Shown here piece by piece: positions 52,243-62,535 of a stretch of DNA of 64,000 nt (position 1 is its first letter; each line of letters opens with the position of its first letter). The notes under the pieces were generated by a model. The model saw nothing but the letters and a program-made list of their open reading frames with translations, searched no databases and was not told the DNA's origin. The stretch covers positions 62,001-126,000 of the forward strand of contig RDYL01000009.1 in NCBI GenBank assembly GCA_004293165.1, written 5' to 3'. The position numbers were made by a program, and so were the translations under genes. Source of the DNA: Flavobacteriia bacterium (lineage in GTDB: Bacteria > Bacteroidota > Bacteroidia > Flavobacteriales > Flavobacteriaceae).

Positions 52243-54015
52243 ATGTTAAGTGCAAGCAAAGAAAAATTACTATCGTTCCTAAATGGTTCAAGTCAATATA
52301 TAATACCTTTTTTTCAAAGAAGTTATGTTTGGAAAGTGGAAAATTGGTCAGAATTATGGGAAAATATTTTAGAAGAATATGAAGAATTAGTAGTAAATAA
52401 TAATCCTAAAAGTGAACATTTTATAGGAACCATTATTATTAAACAACTATTAACCTCGCAAGTTGGAGCTACAGAATACGAGCTAATTGATGGGCAACAG
52501 CGAATGACAACAATCAATCTTTTATTAAAAGCGTTTCATGATGCTACACTTGAAAATAGTGCCAAAACATGGATAAATAAGTTTTTAACTTTTGAAGATT
52601 CTTACGGTAATGAAAAGATTAGAATTCAACATAGTAAAGTAGATAGAGATCATTTTCAAACCATTATTCAAAATAAAGACAATAACCAAAAATTATGGGA
52701 CGAATATAAAGATTTGCGAATCGATGAAGTAGAAAAAAAGCTTGAAAATGAAAGTAGAATTATTGGAGGTTATATTTATTATCGTCATAAAATTGAAAAC
52801 GAATGCAATATTGATGATGTAAGGAAATATATAAATATAGTTATTGAAAAATTACCAGTTATTCACATGGCATTAAATGCTGATGATGATGTACAACAGA
52901 TATTTGATACAATTAATTCACTAGGTGTTAAACTTACGACAGCTGAATTACTTAAAAATTATTTGTTTTCAGCAGTTGAACTCAGGGAATATTATGAACC
53001 TTATTGGCAATCTGTTTTTGAAGCTGACGAAGATGCAATTGATTTTTGGAATAGAGAAAAAACTTCAGGTAGAATTAGAAGAACAACAGTAGAATTATTT
53101 TTGTATAGTTATTTAGTAATAAAAAAAGAAGCAAATGTAAAACTAGACACGTTATTCAAAGAGTTTAAGAATCATCTAAAAGATTTATCTGTTGAAGATA
53201 AAATTGCTTTTGCAAAAGATATTAATGAATACGCAAAAGTATATGAAGAAATGCCCGATGGTGAAAATTTAGCAGAAATTAGTTTTGACCAACACGAAAA
53301 AAGATTCTTTCATTTAATAAGAGAATTTGATGTAAATACAATATTCCCATTAGTACTGTTAATTTATAAAGAAGTTTCAAACCTTGAAGAAAGAATCAAA
53401 ATTCTTAGAGTTTTAGAATCTTATATTGCTAGAAGAACTATTTGTAAACTTACTACCAAAAACTACAACAATTTATTTATTTCTATATTAAGTGAGGTAA
53501 ATAAAATGGAAAACATAACAGCTGAAAACCTATTAAAAAAACTAAACAGTTACACTGAAGTAACTAATAAATTTCCTGATGATGCCGAGTTCAAAGAAGC
53601 ATTCTTTGGCAAATACTTAATAAATAAATACAGTCGTGAAGTTTTATATTGTATTGCGTTACATGATTTAAACCATGCCTATGTTGACAACCGAAAATTA
53701 AACTTTAGCGGTTTTAGTGTGGAACACATGATGCCAAAAAATTGGAACAAAAACTGGAAAACATTGCCAGAAGGAATAACCAAAGAAATACGAAACGGCA
53801 AATTACTTACATTAGGGAATCTAACGCTTATACAGGGAAAACTAAACAGCTCATTAAGAGATTCTAGTTGGAGTAATAAAAGAGCAAAATTAAAAGATTA
53901 CTCTACTTTAAAACAAACTACAGACTATTTAGCAATTGAAAATTGGCAAGAATCTGAAATGGATAAAAGAGCTGAAAATCTTTATGTTGTGGCAGAATTA
54001 ATCTGGAAAAAATGA
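52243..54015 (+). CDS. GmrSD-like DUF262-DUF1524 protein inserted in the type I operon (590 aa)
   Basis: The N-terminal DUF262 domain shows YIIPFFQRSYVWKVENW (about 15-31) and ELIDGQQRMTTINLLLK (about 80), the ParB/GmrS-like NTPase motif. The C-terminal DUF1524 HNH-type part has SVEHMMPKNWN (about 490) and LGNLTLIQGKLNSSL. GmrSD proteins restrict modified DNA (type IV). It lies 10 bp after hsdM and overlaps hsdS by 4 bases, so it is co-expressed and may add a second line against modified phage DNA. Confidence 0.82.
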   Translation: MLSASKEKLLSFLNGSSQYIIPFFQRSYVWKVENWSELWENILEEYEELVVNNNPKSEHFIGTIIIKQLLTSQVGATEYELIDGQQRMTTINLLLKAFHDATLENSAKTWINKFLTFEDSYGNEKIRIQHSKVDRDHFQTIIQNKDNNQKLWDEYKDLRIDEVEKKLENESRIIGGYIYYRHKIENECNIDDVRKYINIVIEKLPVIHMALNADDDVQQIFDTINSLGVKLTTAELLKNYLFSAVELREYYEPYWQSVFEADEDAIDFWNREKTSGRIRRTTVELFLYSYLVIKKEANVKLDTLFKEFKNHLKDLSVEDKIAFAKDINEYAKVYEEMPDGENLAEISFDQHEKRFFHLIREFDVNTIFPLVLLIYKEVSNLEERIKILRVLESYIARRTICKLTTKNYNNLFISILSEVNKMENITAENLLKKLNSYTEVTNKFPDDAEFKEAFFGKYLINKYSREVLYCIALHDLNHAYVDNRKLNFSGFSVEHMMPKNWNKNWKTLPEGITKEIRNGKLLTLGNLTLIQGKLNSSLRDSSWSNKRAKLKDYSTLKQTTDYLAIENWQESEMDKRAENLYVVAELIWKK

Positions 54016-55340
54016 AAAAATACAAAAAATACAAACCAACAAATATAGATTGGATTGGTGATATTCCAGAGCATTGGGAAGTAAAAAAGATAAAACACAA
54101 TTGCTACGTAAAAGCTAGGGTTGGATGGAAAGGGTTAAAATCAGATGAGTTTTTAAGTGAAGGTTATTCTTATTTAGTAACAGGTCAAGATTTTAAAAAT
54201 GACGTTGTAAATTGGAAAGAGTGCTATTTCGTGGATAAAAATAGATATGAAGATGACCCATACATTCAACTAGTTGAAGATGACTTACTAATAACAAAGG
54301 ATGGAACAATAGGAAAATTAGCTATTGTAAAAAACATTGACAAACCAGCCTGTTTAAACAGTGGTATTTTTGTTGTTAGGTCATTAAATAACAGCTTAAA
54401 AACAGATTTTTTATTTTGGATTCTTAAATCCAAAATATTTACTCAGTTTAATGATTTTACATCATATGGGTCAACAATCCAACATTTGTATCAAAATGTA
54501 TTTGTAGAATTTTCCCATCCTTTACCAAAAGAAAATGAACAAACATTCATTGCCAACTATCTTTACAAAAAAACACAGGAAATAGACCAACTTATCGAAG
54601 ATAAAAAACAATTGTTAGAGCTATTTGAGGAAGAAAAAAAAGCTGTTACAAGCCAAGCAGTAACTAAAGGGTTAAATCCAAAAACAGAATTTAGAAACTC
54701 AGGTATTGAATGGATTGGCAATATTCCCAAACATTGGAAATTAAAGAAATTAAAATATTTAGGAAAGGTTCAAACAGGTAGAACTCCTAAAATTCAATCT
54801 TCCAAAATTGATTATTTTGAAAATGGTAAAATTAATTGGTTTACTCCTTCTGATTTTAAATCTAACAAGGAAGTTTTCAAATCAAAAAGAAGAATTATAG
54901 AAGAAGCTGTACATCAAAATGAAGTTGAATTATTTCCTGAAAATTCAATCTACTTAGTTAGTATTGGTGCTACATTAGGCAAAATAAGTTATTGTTCAGA
55001 GAAGGCGTCTGCAAATCAACAAATAAATGTAATTTCATTTTATCAAGAAATATGTAATTCAATGTATGGTTATTTTTATCTAATCGCTTGTAAGGACATT
55101 TTATTATTAGAAGCCGATTATACGACACTTCCAATTCTAAATCAAAGTAAAACAAAAAATTTAGATTTTGCAGTTCCACCTATTGAAGAACAAAAAGAAA
55201 TAGTTAATTTTATTCAAAAAGAAACTAAAATAATTGATTCTAAAATAAAGAAAACTAAAAAATTAATCGATTTATTAACCGAATACCGTTCCGCTTTAAT
55301 TAGTGATATAGTAACGGGTAAAGTAAATGTAATAGAATAA
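54012..55340 (+). CDS. hsdS: Type I specificity subunit (HsdS)
   Basis: 442 aa with two target-recognition domains, each preceded by the same kind of start: IDWIGDIPEHWEVKKIK (about residue 13) and IEWIGNIPKHWKLKKLK (about 234). Each ends in a long helix (TQEIDQLIEDKKQLLELF and KIIDSKIKKTKKLIDLL). It recognises a split DNA site. A full, two-domain subunit with no sign of truncation. Confidence 0.92.
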   Translation: MKKYKKYKPTNIDWIGDIPEHWEVKKIKHNCYVKARVGWKGLKSDEFLSEGYSYLVTGQDFKNDVVNWKECYFVDKNRYEDDPYIQLVEDDLLITKDGTIGKLAIVKNIDKPACLNSGIFVVRSLNNSLKTDFLFWILKSKIFTQFNDFTSYGSTIQHLYQNVFVEFSHPLPKENEQTFIANYLYKKTQEIDQLIEDKKQLLELFEEEKKAVTSQAVTKGLNPKTEFRNSGIEWIGNIPKHWKLKKLKYLGKVQTGRTPKIQSSKIDYFENGKINWFTPSDFKSNKEVFKSKRRIIEEAVHQNEVELFPENSIYLVSIGATLGKISYCSEKASANQQINVISFYQEICNSMYGYFYLIACKDILLLEADYTTLPILNQSKTKNLDFAVPPIEEQKEIVNFIQKETKIIDSKIKKTKKLIDLLTEYRSALISDIVTGKVNVIE

Positions 55341-55342
55341 GT

Positions 55343-55669
55343 ATGGGTGATTTATTAGACCGAGAAAAACTTACAGAATCATTTAGAGCTGTACAATCTT
55401 TTCTTCAAGCTGCACAGTTAAATACAATGAAACATCATTTAGATTTATTACTAAATGTAAATGCTAAAAGACAAAATTTTAAAGGTTCATTCGAAATAGA
55501 ATGTAAAGATCGTTTGGATAACGAAAGTTTTGTGATTTATTCTGATGTTTTCAAAGCTAATGGATATTATCGTCCAGTTTGGAGTGCCTATGTTTACATG
55601 ACCTTTGATGATAGCAATGGAGAATTAGAATTTGAATTAGAAGGAGTAAAATATACTTTAAAGCATTAG
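55343..55669 (+). CDS. Hypothetical protein within the type I operon (108 aa)
   Basis: A helical N-terminal third (DREKLTESFRAVQSFLQAAQ) and a beta-rich remainder (GSFEIECKDRLDNESFVIYS, ELEFELEGVKYTL). It lies 2 bp after hsdS and 3 bp before the proteasome-like gene. Probably a small partner of the latter. No family recognised. Confidence 0.55.
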   Translation: MGDLLDREKLTESFRAVQSFLQAAQLNTMKHHLDLLLNVNAKRQNFKGSFEIECKDRLDNESFVIYSDVFKANGYYRPVWSAYVYMTFDDSNGELEFELEGVKYTLKH

Positions 55670-55672
55670 ACT

Positions 55673-56680
55673 ATGACTCTCTGTACAGCATGGATAAGAC
55701 AAGCCAATAACACTGAAGAATTAATTTTTGCAACAGATAGTGAACTTCGTGGTGGTGGTGAAAGATGGGATAAAGGTGTAAAGCTTTTCGAATTACCAAA
55801 TAAGGATGGTTTATTGTGTTTTACAGGTACTACACTAAGAGCCTATCCTTTAATTTTAAATTTGATATCTTCAATATCTTATGAAGATTTATTTTTTAAG
55901 AAGACTTACACGCTTTCAGATTTAAAAGACCATATAATTGAAACGTTTTCAACATTAATAAAATCTATTTCTGATTTTGTTGCAGATAAACACGAAATTA
56001 GAGGTGAAGCACGTTTTCTTTTTGGTGGCTGGGATTGGGAACTAGGTCAATTTAGAATCTGGTACGTTTTGTATAATCCAGATTCTGAAAAATTTGAAGC
56101 TAATGAATTAACAGATGATTCACAAAAAACTAATTTTTATGTTTTTATTGGTGAAGCAAAAGACATAAATGCGGAAGATTGGGCTAATGAACAATTAACC
56201 AATCATTTAATTCATGAAAAAAAACTCCATATGAAATTAGATATGGAACCACTTCAAATTTTGAGAAAAGCAGCTATTGATAATACAATAATAGGGATTG
56301 GTGGAAGTCTACAAATAGCAAAGGTATATAAATCAAACAAAACAGAATTTTTTGGAACATACTGGCATTCAATAAAAGGCAAACCATGTTTTCAAGGTAG
56401 AGAATATGTAGAAAAAAACAAACCTAACGTTCGCTATTTTGACCCAGATACTTTTGAAATAATAGAAACAGATTTACCTTATAAATTATCTCAAATAAAT
56501 GAGGATATTTTTGGAGAAGAAACGAGTTTTATTTTGGAATGTTATCCAGATGGTTTTTTAAGTAATACTATATCAGAAAAACAAAGACATCATTTAAAAT
56601 TGATATTTAAAGAAATAGCATTTAATCAATTTGTATTCAATCAATCACAAGATGAGGTTTTAACTGAGCAAGAAGATTAG
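55673..56680 (+). CDS. Proteasome-like N-terminal-nucleophile hydrolase candidate (335 aa)
   Basis: Begins MTLCTAWIRQ; removal of Met would expose Thr at position 1, the nucleophile of proteasome and HslV-type hydrolases. The start then reads like a proteasome subunit: ELIFATDSELRGGGERWDKG (cf. the D-S-R-x-x-x-G pattern), VKLFELPNKDGLLCFTGTT and the following helix AYPLILNLIS. The C-terminal ~150 residues are specific to this protein. It sits between hsdS and SIR2 with 2-3 bp spacers. A threonine peptidase or amidase in a defence operon; inferred from sequence pattern only. Confidence 0.6.
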   Translation: MTLCTAWIRQANNTEELIFATDSELRGGGERWDKGVKLFELPNKDGLLCFTGTTLRAYPLILNLISSISYEDLFFKKTYTLSDLKDHIIETFSTLIKSISDFVADKHEIRGEARFLFGGWDWELGQFRIWYVLYNPDSEKFEANELTDDSQKTNFYVFIGEAKDINAEDWANEQLTNHLIHEKKLHMKLDMEPLQILRKAAIDNTIIGIGGSLQIAKVYKSNKTEFFGTYWHSIKGKPCFQGREYVEKNKPNVRYFDPDTFEIIETDLPYKLSQINEDIFGEETSFILECYPDGFLSNTISEKQRHHLKLIFKEIAFNQFVFNQSQDEVLTEQED

Positions 56681-56682
56681 AA

Positions 56683-58569
56683 ATGAGTAAACAAAGAATT
56701 TTTGAATTAATCAGAAAAGAAGAAGCAGCCCTTTTTGTTGGAGCTGGAATGTCTTTATATGCAGGCTATCCTTCTGGAGCAAAATTAGCAGAAATAATAT
56801 ACAACAACCTTACAAGCGATTTACAAAAAGATATTAATCTCTCTACTGATTTACCCAAATTAGCAGAAGACATTTATTACCTAAAAGGTGGAAATAAAAA
56901 TTTCTTGATTGAAGTGCTCAAGAAAGAATTTCAAAAAGTACCATCTTCAACAGAAACCCATCAAATTTTAGCAAAAATTCCTCAAATAAAAACCATAATC
57001 ACAACCAATTATGATACATTAATTGAGAGTAATAATAAAAATATTGAGGTAATCCGCAAAAGTGCCGATTGTGCAACGGCAAACTTAAAAAAACAATGTT
57101 TATTTAAAATTCATGGAGATTTAACAGACACAACAAATTTAATTTTAACCAATTCTGACTACAATAATTATTTTGTAAAAGAAAAAGAGCAATCTGTATT
57201 TTGGAATACAGTCAAAACAAAACTGATTGAAAATCATGTAATATTTATTGGATATGGATTAGAGGACAGTAACATTTTAAATATCATTGAAAAAATAATA
57301 AATGAATTAGGGGATAACCGAAAAGAAATGTTTTTTGTGGCTCCAAGTATTCAGCCAGCCAAGTTAAAATTTTTACAGTTAAAAGGTATTGAATACGTTC
57401 AAGCAAAGGGAGAAGAACTTTTTAAAGAAATTGAAGAAGATCTAAAATATAATTATATACCAGGTTTAAATAAAGGTATAGGTAATGCAGATACAGCTTT
57501 TGATTATGCAAAACTTAACAATATTGATATAGGATTGAGTAAGTCAAATGATTACTATATTGTTGATAAACTAAGTTCGCTAAGTGGTTTATCAAATAAT
57601 GAAGTAAAATTTAAAATAGAGGGAGAAAATAAAAACACAAAAAAAATTATAGATTCTATAAGAGGTAAAGATTTTGATGATGTTCAATTAAGCGGAGATT
57701 TATTAAAAGAATACAGCCACTTTTTTAACGGTATCAGAATAAACAACCAAGAAAATATTAAAAGTATTTATATTAAAAAAATGCCCTCTGTTTTTGGTAT
57801 GTTCAACATTGTTTGTGAAGATGGTTTTGAATTAGATAATTATTATTTAGAATTTTTCATAGCAACTCCTAATGATGATCAAGCCAAGATTAAAATTAAA
57901 GCAAATGATTTTGAAATACTTTTAACAATTGATTTTACTAAAGATTCTCAAAGTCAAAAAATACACATTCAAATAACTCCAAATGAAAAAATAACTTCAA
58001 CAAAAAACGGACTCAATTTTTATAATATCTTATCAAGAATTACAGCAAATCAAAGAATTAAATTTTTTAAAGACAATAAGTTGTTTTATAATCACAAAGA
58101 TAGAATTGCTTTTGAAAAGGATAGTTTTGATGCGTTTTTTTTACAAAATTACTTTACCAAATTAAGAAAAATTGAAAATTATTTCGATGTTCAATTTACG
58201 GATATAGTTTTTAGTAAAATGAATGAAAAAAACATAAGATATATAGATGCTTATATCAATAAAATTGTGCTAAAAGAAAACTTTGAAGGAATGACTTTTA
58301 AGAACGATAATAAAGAAGAGTTTAACTATTTATTGAGTAAAGGAAAAAATGAAACTGTGTTAGTGACTAGTGAAAAACAAAAATTACAGTTAAAATTACA
58401 TGGAATTAATTTTACAATAGGTTATTTACATAAATATGTTCAAGATGCCTTTATTGAAAATTATAACGATTTAATAAATGGAGTTACAGAAGAATTCAAC
58501 ATGAAGAGTAAATCAAATTCCATTTATTTACAGTTTACAGATAACGATACAATGATTACACAACAATAA
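56683..58569 (+). CDS. SIR2-family defence protein with long C-terminal domain (628 aa)
   Basis: N-terminal SIR2: ALFVGAGMSLYAGYPSGAKL (GAGxS-type NAD site, residues ~15-35), IITTNYDTLIESN (about 105), FKIHGDLTD (His, about 145), VIFIGYGLEDSNILNII (about 185). C-terminal ~380 residues are of unknown fold, possibly sensing. It starts 2 bp after the proteasome-like gene. NAD+-degrading SIR2 domains trigger cell shutdown on infection in several systems. Confidence 0.82.
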   Translation: MSKQRIFELIRKEEAALFVGAGMSLYAGYPSGAKLAEIIYNNLTSDLQKDINLSTDLPKLAEDIYYLKGGNKNFLIEVLKKEFQKVPSSTETHQILAKIPQIKTIITTNYDTLIESNNKNIEVIRKSADCATANLKKQCLFKIHGDLTDTTNLILTNSDYNNYFVKEKEQSVFWNTVKTKLIENHVIFIGYGLEDSNILNIIEKIINELGDNRKEMFFVAPSIQPAKLKFLQLKGIEYVQAKGEELFKEIEEDLKYNYIPGLNKGIGNADTAFDYAKLNNIDIGLSKSNDYYIVDKLSSLSGLSNNEVKFKIEGENKNTKKIIDSIRGKDFDDVQLSGDLLKEYSHFFNGIRINNQENIKSIYIKKMPSVFGMFNIVCEDGFELDNYYLEFFIATPNDDQAKIKIKANDFEILLTIDFTKDSQSQKIHIQITPNEKITSTKNGLNFYNILSRITANQRIKFFKDNKLFYNHKDRIAFEKDSFDAFFLQNYFTKLRKIENYFDVQFTDIVFSKMNEKNIRYIDAYINKIVLKENFEGMTFKNDNKEEFNYLLSKGKNETVLVTSEKQKLQLKLHGINFTIGYLHKYVQDAFIENYNDLINGVTEEFNMKSKSNSIYLQFTDNDTMITQQ

Positions 58570-58579
58570 TTCTGCTAGT

Positions 58580-61564
58580 ATGAGTATAACAACAGAAAAT
58601 ACGTTCGAAACCGCTATAGTAAATTCATTAATTGAAAATGGTGGATATTGCTTGGGTGATTCTCAAGACTATAGTAGTGACCTAGGTTTTTTTAAGAAAG
58701 ATATTTTAGAGTTTCTTCAAAATTCACAACCAAAAAAATGGGAAAAACTAGCAGCCATACATGAAAAAGATGTGGATAATCGAGTATTACAACGTCTATA
58801 TAAAGAATTAGATTTAAGAGGTTCATTAGATGTTTTACGAAATGGTTTTACCGATTATGGAGTACGTTTTCAAATGGGGTTTTTCAAACCTTCTTCTGGT
58901 TTAAATCCAGATGCTCAAACTTTATATGCTCAAAACGATTTAAAAATATACAGACAAGTTTATTTCAGTAAACAAAACAAAAATTCGGTTGATTTGGTTA
59001 TCGCGTTAAATGGTATACCAGTGGCTACTTTTGAATTAAAAAATCAATTTACAGGTCAAAATGTTAACGATGCTTTAAAACAATACAGTACTTCTAGAGA
59101 TAACCGTGAACTTCTATTTGCTTTCAAAAAAAGAAGTTTAGTGCATTTTGCTGTGGATCAAGATGAGGTTTTTATGACAACTAAATTAGATGGTAATAAA
59201 ACCTATTGGTTACCTTTCAATAAAGGATTTAATAACGGAAAAGGAAATCCACCAAATTCGCAAGGATATAAAACACAATATTTATGGGAAGATATTCTAA
59301 CAAAAGATAGTTGGTTAGAAATTATTCAAAGTTTTGTTCACTTACAAACTGAAGAAATTGAAGCGGAAGGTAAAATCTACAAAAAAGAAAAAATGATTTT
59401 TCCACGTTTTCATCAATTGGACGCAGTACGCACAATTGGTGCTGATGCCAAAGCTTTTGGTACTGGTAAAAACTATTTAATCCAGCATTCTGCAGGTTCT
59501 GGTAAGAGTAATTCAATTGCCTGGTTAGCTTACAGACTTTCAAGCTTACATAACAACCAAGATGAACGTATTTTTGATAGTGTTATTGTTGTAACAGATA
59601 GAAAAGTCCTAGACCAACAATTACAAAACACTATTTATCAATTTGAACATAAAACAGGTGTAGTTCAAAAAATTGATAAGGATAGTACTCAACTTGCAAG
59701 TGCTATAGGTTATGGCACTAATATTATAATTACAACACTCCAAAAATTCCCATACATTATTGACAAAGTAGGTGAATTACCTGAGCGTAAATATGCTGTT
59801 GTTATTGATGAAGCTCACAGTTCTCAAGGTGGTGAAGCTAGCAAAAAATTAAAAGAAGTCTTAGCAGTAAAATCATTAGTGGAAGCAGAACAACAAGAAG
59901 CTGATGATTTCACAGCTGATGATTATATTAGAGAACAAATTGAAAAATCAGCAGCAGCAAGAGGTAAACAAGAAAATATTTCCTTTTTTGCGTTTACAGC
60001 AACTCCTAAATACAAAACGCTTCAAGTATTTGGTCATAAAGATGCAAATGGAAAACCGCAACCATTCCATTTATATGCAATGCGTCAAGCTATTGAAGAA
60101 GGTTTTATTTTAGATGTTTTAAAAAATTATACTACTTACGAATTATACTTCAAATTAAATAAAGCCATTGAAGATGATCCAAAATTAAACCGTAAAAAAG
60201 CTTCTAAAGCTATTGGTAAATATGTTTCGCTCCATCCATATAATTTAGCCCAAAAATCTGAAATAATAATCGAGCACTTTAGACAAATTGTAGCAAAAAA
60301 AATAGGAGGAAAAGCTAAAGCGATGCTAGTTTGTGGTTCAAGATTACATGCAAAAAGATACTTTGAAGAATTTGAAAGATACATTATAGAAAAGAGTTAT
60401 CAAAATGAAATAAAAGTTTTAGTGGCTTTTTCTGGCAAAGTAGAAGATGATAATTATCCAATGGGGGTTTCTGAACCTGAGTTAACCGGTTTTGGCGAAA
60501 AAGAATTACCGGAAATATTTGATACAGAAGAATACAAAATTTTAATTGTAGCAGATAAATACCAAACAGGTTTTGATCAACCCTTATTACATACTATGTA
60601 TGTAGATAAAAAATTATCAGGAGTTAAAGCGGTTCAAACATTATCGCGTTTAAACAGAACCTGTCCTGGTAAAGAAGATACCTTCGTTTTAGACTTTTCA
60701 AATGAAAGACAAACTATATTAGAATCTTTTCAACCATATTATGAGATTACAACGGTAACAGAAGAGACAGATGTTAATCATTTATTTGATTTAAAAAATA
60801 GATTGGATGAATTTAAAATTTATTGGGAAAATGAAATTGATGCTTTTGCAAACGTATATTTTAACCCAAAAACAAAATTACATAATGCTAGAGAACAAAA
60901 ATACTTGTATAGCTTTACAGATGGTGCAGTAGAACGTTTTAAAGAAATTACTGAAGAAGATAAGAAAGACGAATTTAAAAAAGGAATACGTTCTTGGACT
61001 AATCTATATGCTTTCTTATCTCAAATAATGCCATTCACAGACCAAGAATTAGAAAAATTCTATGCCTATGCGAAATTATTGCAAATGCGACTTCCAAAAA
61101 GAGATATTTCAGATGTTTTTGAATTAGATGATGAAGTGGCTTTAGAATATTACAGACTTCAAAAAATTAAAGAGGGTTCTATTGATTTAATAGTTGGTGA
61201 AGACGGAGAATTAAGTGGTACAACTGAAGCAGGTTTAAAAAGAGCAAAAGAAGACGAAGCATTACTTTCTGAAATAATAACAGTATTAAATGATAGATTC
61301 GGTACAGAATTTGAAGAAGCTGACAAACTATTCTTTGACCAAATCGAAGCAGAATTAATGCAAGATGAAACACTTCAAACACAAGCTAAAGTAAACAAAA
61401 TAGATACATTCAAATATGCTTTTGAAGATTTATTTATATCAAAATTAATAGAAAGAATGGACCAAAATCAAGACATTTTTGAGAAAATATTAGAAGACAA
61501 ATCATTTGGGGATTTAGTTAAGCAAATGATGCTAAAAAAGGTCTATAATAAAATGAACGAATAA
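58580..61564 (+). CDS. hsdR: Type I restriction endonuclease subunit (HsdR)
   Basis: 994 aa. N-terminal nuclease: SVDLVIALNGIPVATFELKN with D and E-x-K (about 135-155). Walker A QHSAGSGKSNSIAWL (about 305), VVTDRKVLDQQL, DEAHSSQGGEA (about 415), FTATPKYKT and QTLSRLNRTCPGK (motif VI). It translocates and cuts DNA with HsdM/HsdS. Last gene of the type I operon, complete in length. Confidence 0.93.
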   Translation: MSITTENTFETAIVNSLIENGGYCLGDSQDYSSDLGFFKKDILEFLQNSQPKKWEKLAAIHEKDVDNRVLQRLYKELDLRGSLDVLRNGFTDYGVRFQMGFFKPSSGLNPDAQTLYAQNDLKIYRQVYFSKQNKNSVDLVIALNGIPVATFELKNQFTGQNVNDALKQYSTSRDNRELLFAFKKRSLVHFAVDQDEVFMTTKLDGNKTYWLPFNKGFNNGKGNPPNSQGYKTQYLWEDILTKDSWLEIIQSFVHLQTEEIEAEGKIYKKEKMIFPRFHQLDAVRTIGADAKAFGTGKNYLIQHSAGSGKSNSIAWLAYRLSSLHNNQDERIFDSVIVVTDRKVLDQQLQNTIYQFEHKTGVVQKIDKDSTQLASAIGYGTNIIITTLQKFPYIIDKVGELPERKYAVVIDEAHSSQGGEASKKLKEVLAVKSLVEAEQQEADDFTADDYIREQIEKSAAARGKQENISFFAFTATPKYKTLQVFGHKDANGKPQPFHLYAMRQAIEEGFILDVLKNYTTYELYFKLNKAIEDDPKLNRKKASKAIGKYVSLHPYNLAQKSEIIIEHFRQIVAKKIGGKAKAMLVCGSRLHAKRYFEEFERYIIEKSYQNEIKVLVAFSGKVEDDNYPMGVSEPELTGFGEKELPEIFDTEEYKILIVADKYQTGFDQPLLHTMYVDKKLSGVKAVQTLSRLNRTCPGKEDTFVLDFSNERQTILESFQPYYEITTVTEETDVNHLFDLKNRLDEFKIYWENEIDAFANVYFNPKTKLHNAREQKYLYSFTDGAVERFKEITEEDKKDEFKKGIRSWTNLYAFLSQIMPFTDQELEKFYAYAKLLQMRLPKRDISDVFELDDEVALEYYRLQKIKEGSIDLIVGEDGELSGTTEAGLKRAKEDEALLSEIITVLNDRFGTEFEEADKLFFDQIEAELMQDETLQTQAKVNKIDTFKYAFEDLFISKLIERMDQNQDIFEKILEDKSFGDLVKQMMLKKVYNKMNE

Positions 61565-61602
61565 ATAATAAAATGTTTTAAAAGCGTTGCAATTTATTAA
61601 AT

Positions 61603-62496
61603 ATGATAATAAAATTTGAAGATGATATTAAAACTGATTTTGATGGGTATCAAAAATTAATTGATTTAATATCAAAAATAAACAAGAGCACTGACAAAAA
61701 TATAACAGTAGATTTTTCTAATGTTTTTTTCTTTGAAGCAAATTTATGTGCCATTTTAGCAACAATAATTGAGATAATAGAAAAATCAGGAAAAATTGTA
61801 AAACTTATTAATTTCAACAATAAAGTGGAAACAATTCTTCGTAAAAATGAATTTTTATATCAGTTTGGTTACGAGAAGATTTTTGATAATTATGCAACAT
61901 CTATCAGATATCAAAAATTTGATCCCAAGGATAAATTAGATGATAATAATTTTGAAGACTATATTAAATTACAACTATTAAGCAAAAATGATTTTCCATC
62001 ACATAGTAAACTTTTAGGAAAACATATAACACTTAGAATTTTTGAATTGTATGAGAATGCAAGAACACATGGGTCTTGTGATTATATTCATGCTTGTGGG
62101 CAATATTTCCCTAGAAAAACAGAAAAACCTTTAAATGTTACAATTGTAGATACAGGAAAAAACATTCAAGAAAATGTTTCAGAATTTTTAAATAGTAATG
62201 TATCTGCCATAGAGTCTATTGAATGGGCAATGAAAAAAGGAAATACTACTAAAACTGGAGATATATCTGGTGGATTAGGTCTAGATTTGATTTTTCAGTT
62301 CATTCAGCACAACAAAGGTAAAATTCAAATTATCTCTTCGGATGGTTTTTGGGAATGGCATAGAGGTAAATCAACAAAAATGAAATTAAACAATCCTTTT
62401 AATGGAACAATTGCTAATTTGAGATTTAATTTAAATGATAATTCACACTATAAACTAATCGAAGAAGCAGATGATGATTGGAATAATTTATTTTAA
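61603..62496 (+). CDS. STAS-like and GHKL-ATPase protein (297 aa)
   Basis: The N-terminal ~100 residues look like a STAS-type domain (NITVDFSNVFFFEANLCAIL). The C-terminal part carries GHKL/HATPase boxes: FELYENARTHG (N box), TIVDTGKNIQ (D box variant), and GGLGLDLIFQFIQHNKGK (G box). This is the make-up of anti-sigma/kinase-like regulators in miniature. The next two genes encode a STAS-like and a PIN-like protein. The unit follows hsdR by 38 bp. Confidence 0.7.
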   Translation: MIIKFEDDIKTDFDGYQKLIDLISKINKSTDKNITVDFSNVFFFEANLCAILATIIEIIEKSGKIVKLINFNNKVETILRKNEFLYQFGYEKIFDNYATSIRYQKFDPKDKLDDNNFEDYIKLQLLSKNDFPSHSKLLGKHITLRIFELYENARTHGSCDYIHACGQYFPRKTEKPLNVTIVDTGKNIQENVSEFLNSNVSAIESIEWAMKKGNTTKTGDISGGLGLDLIFQFIQHNKGKIQIISSDGFWEWHRGKSTKMKLNNPFNGTIANLRFNLNDNSHYKLIEEADDDWNNLF

Positions 62497-62535
62497 TTAC
62501 TATTTTGTATCTTTGTACCAAATTTAAAATTATTT

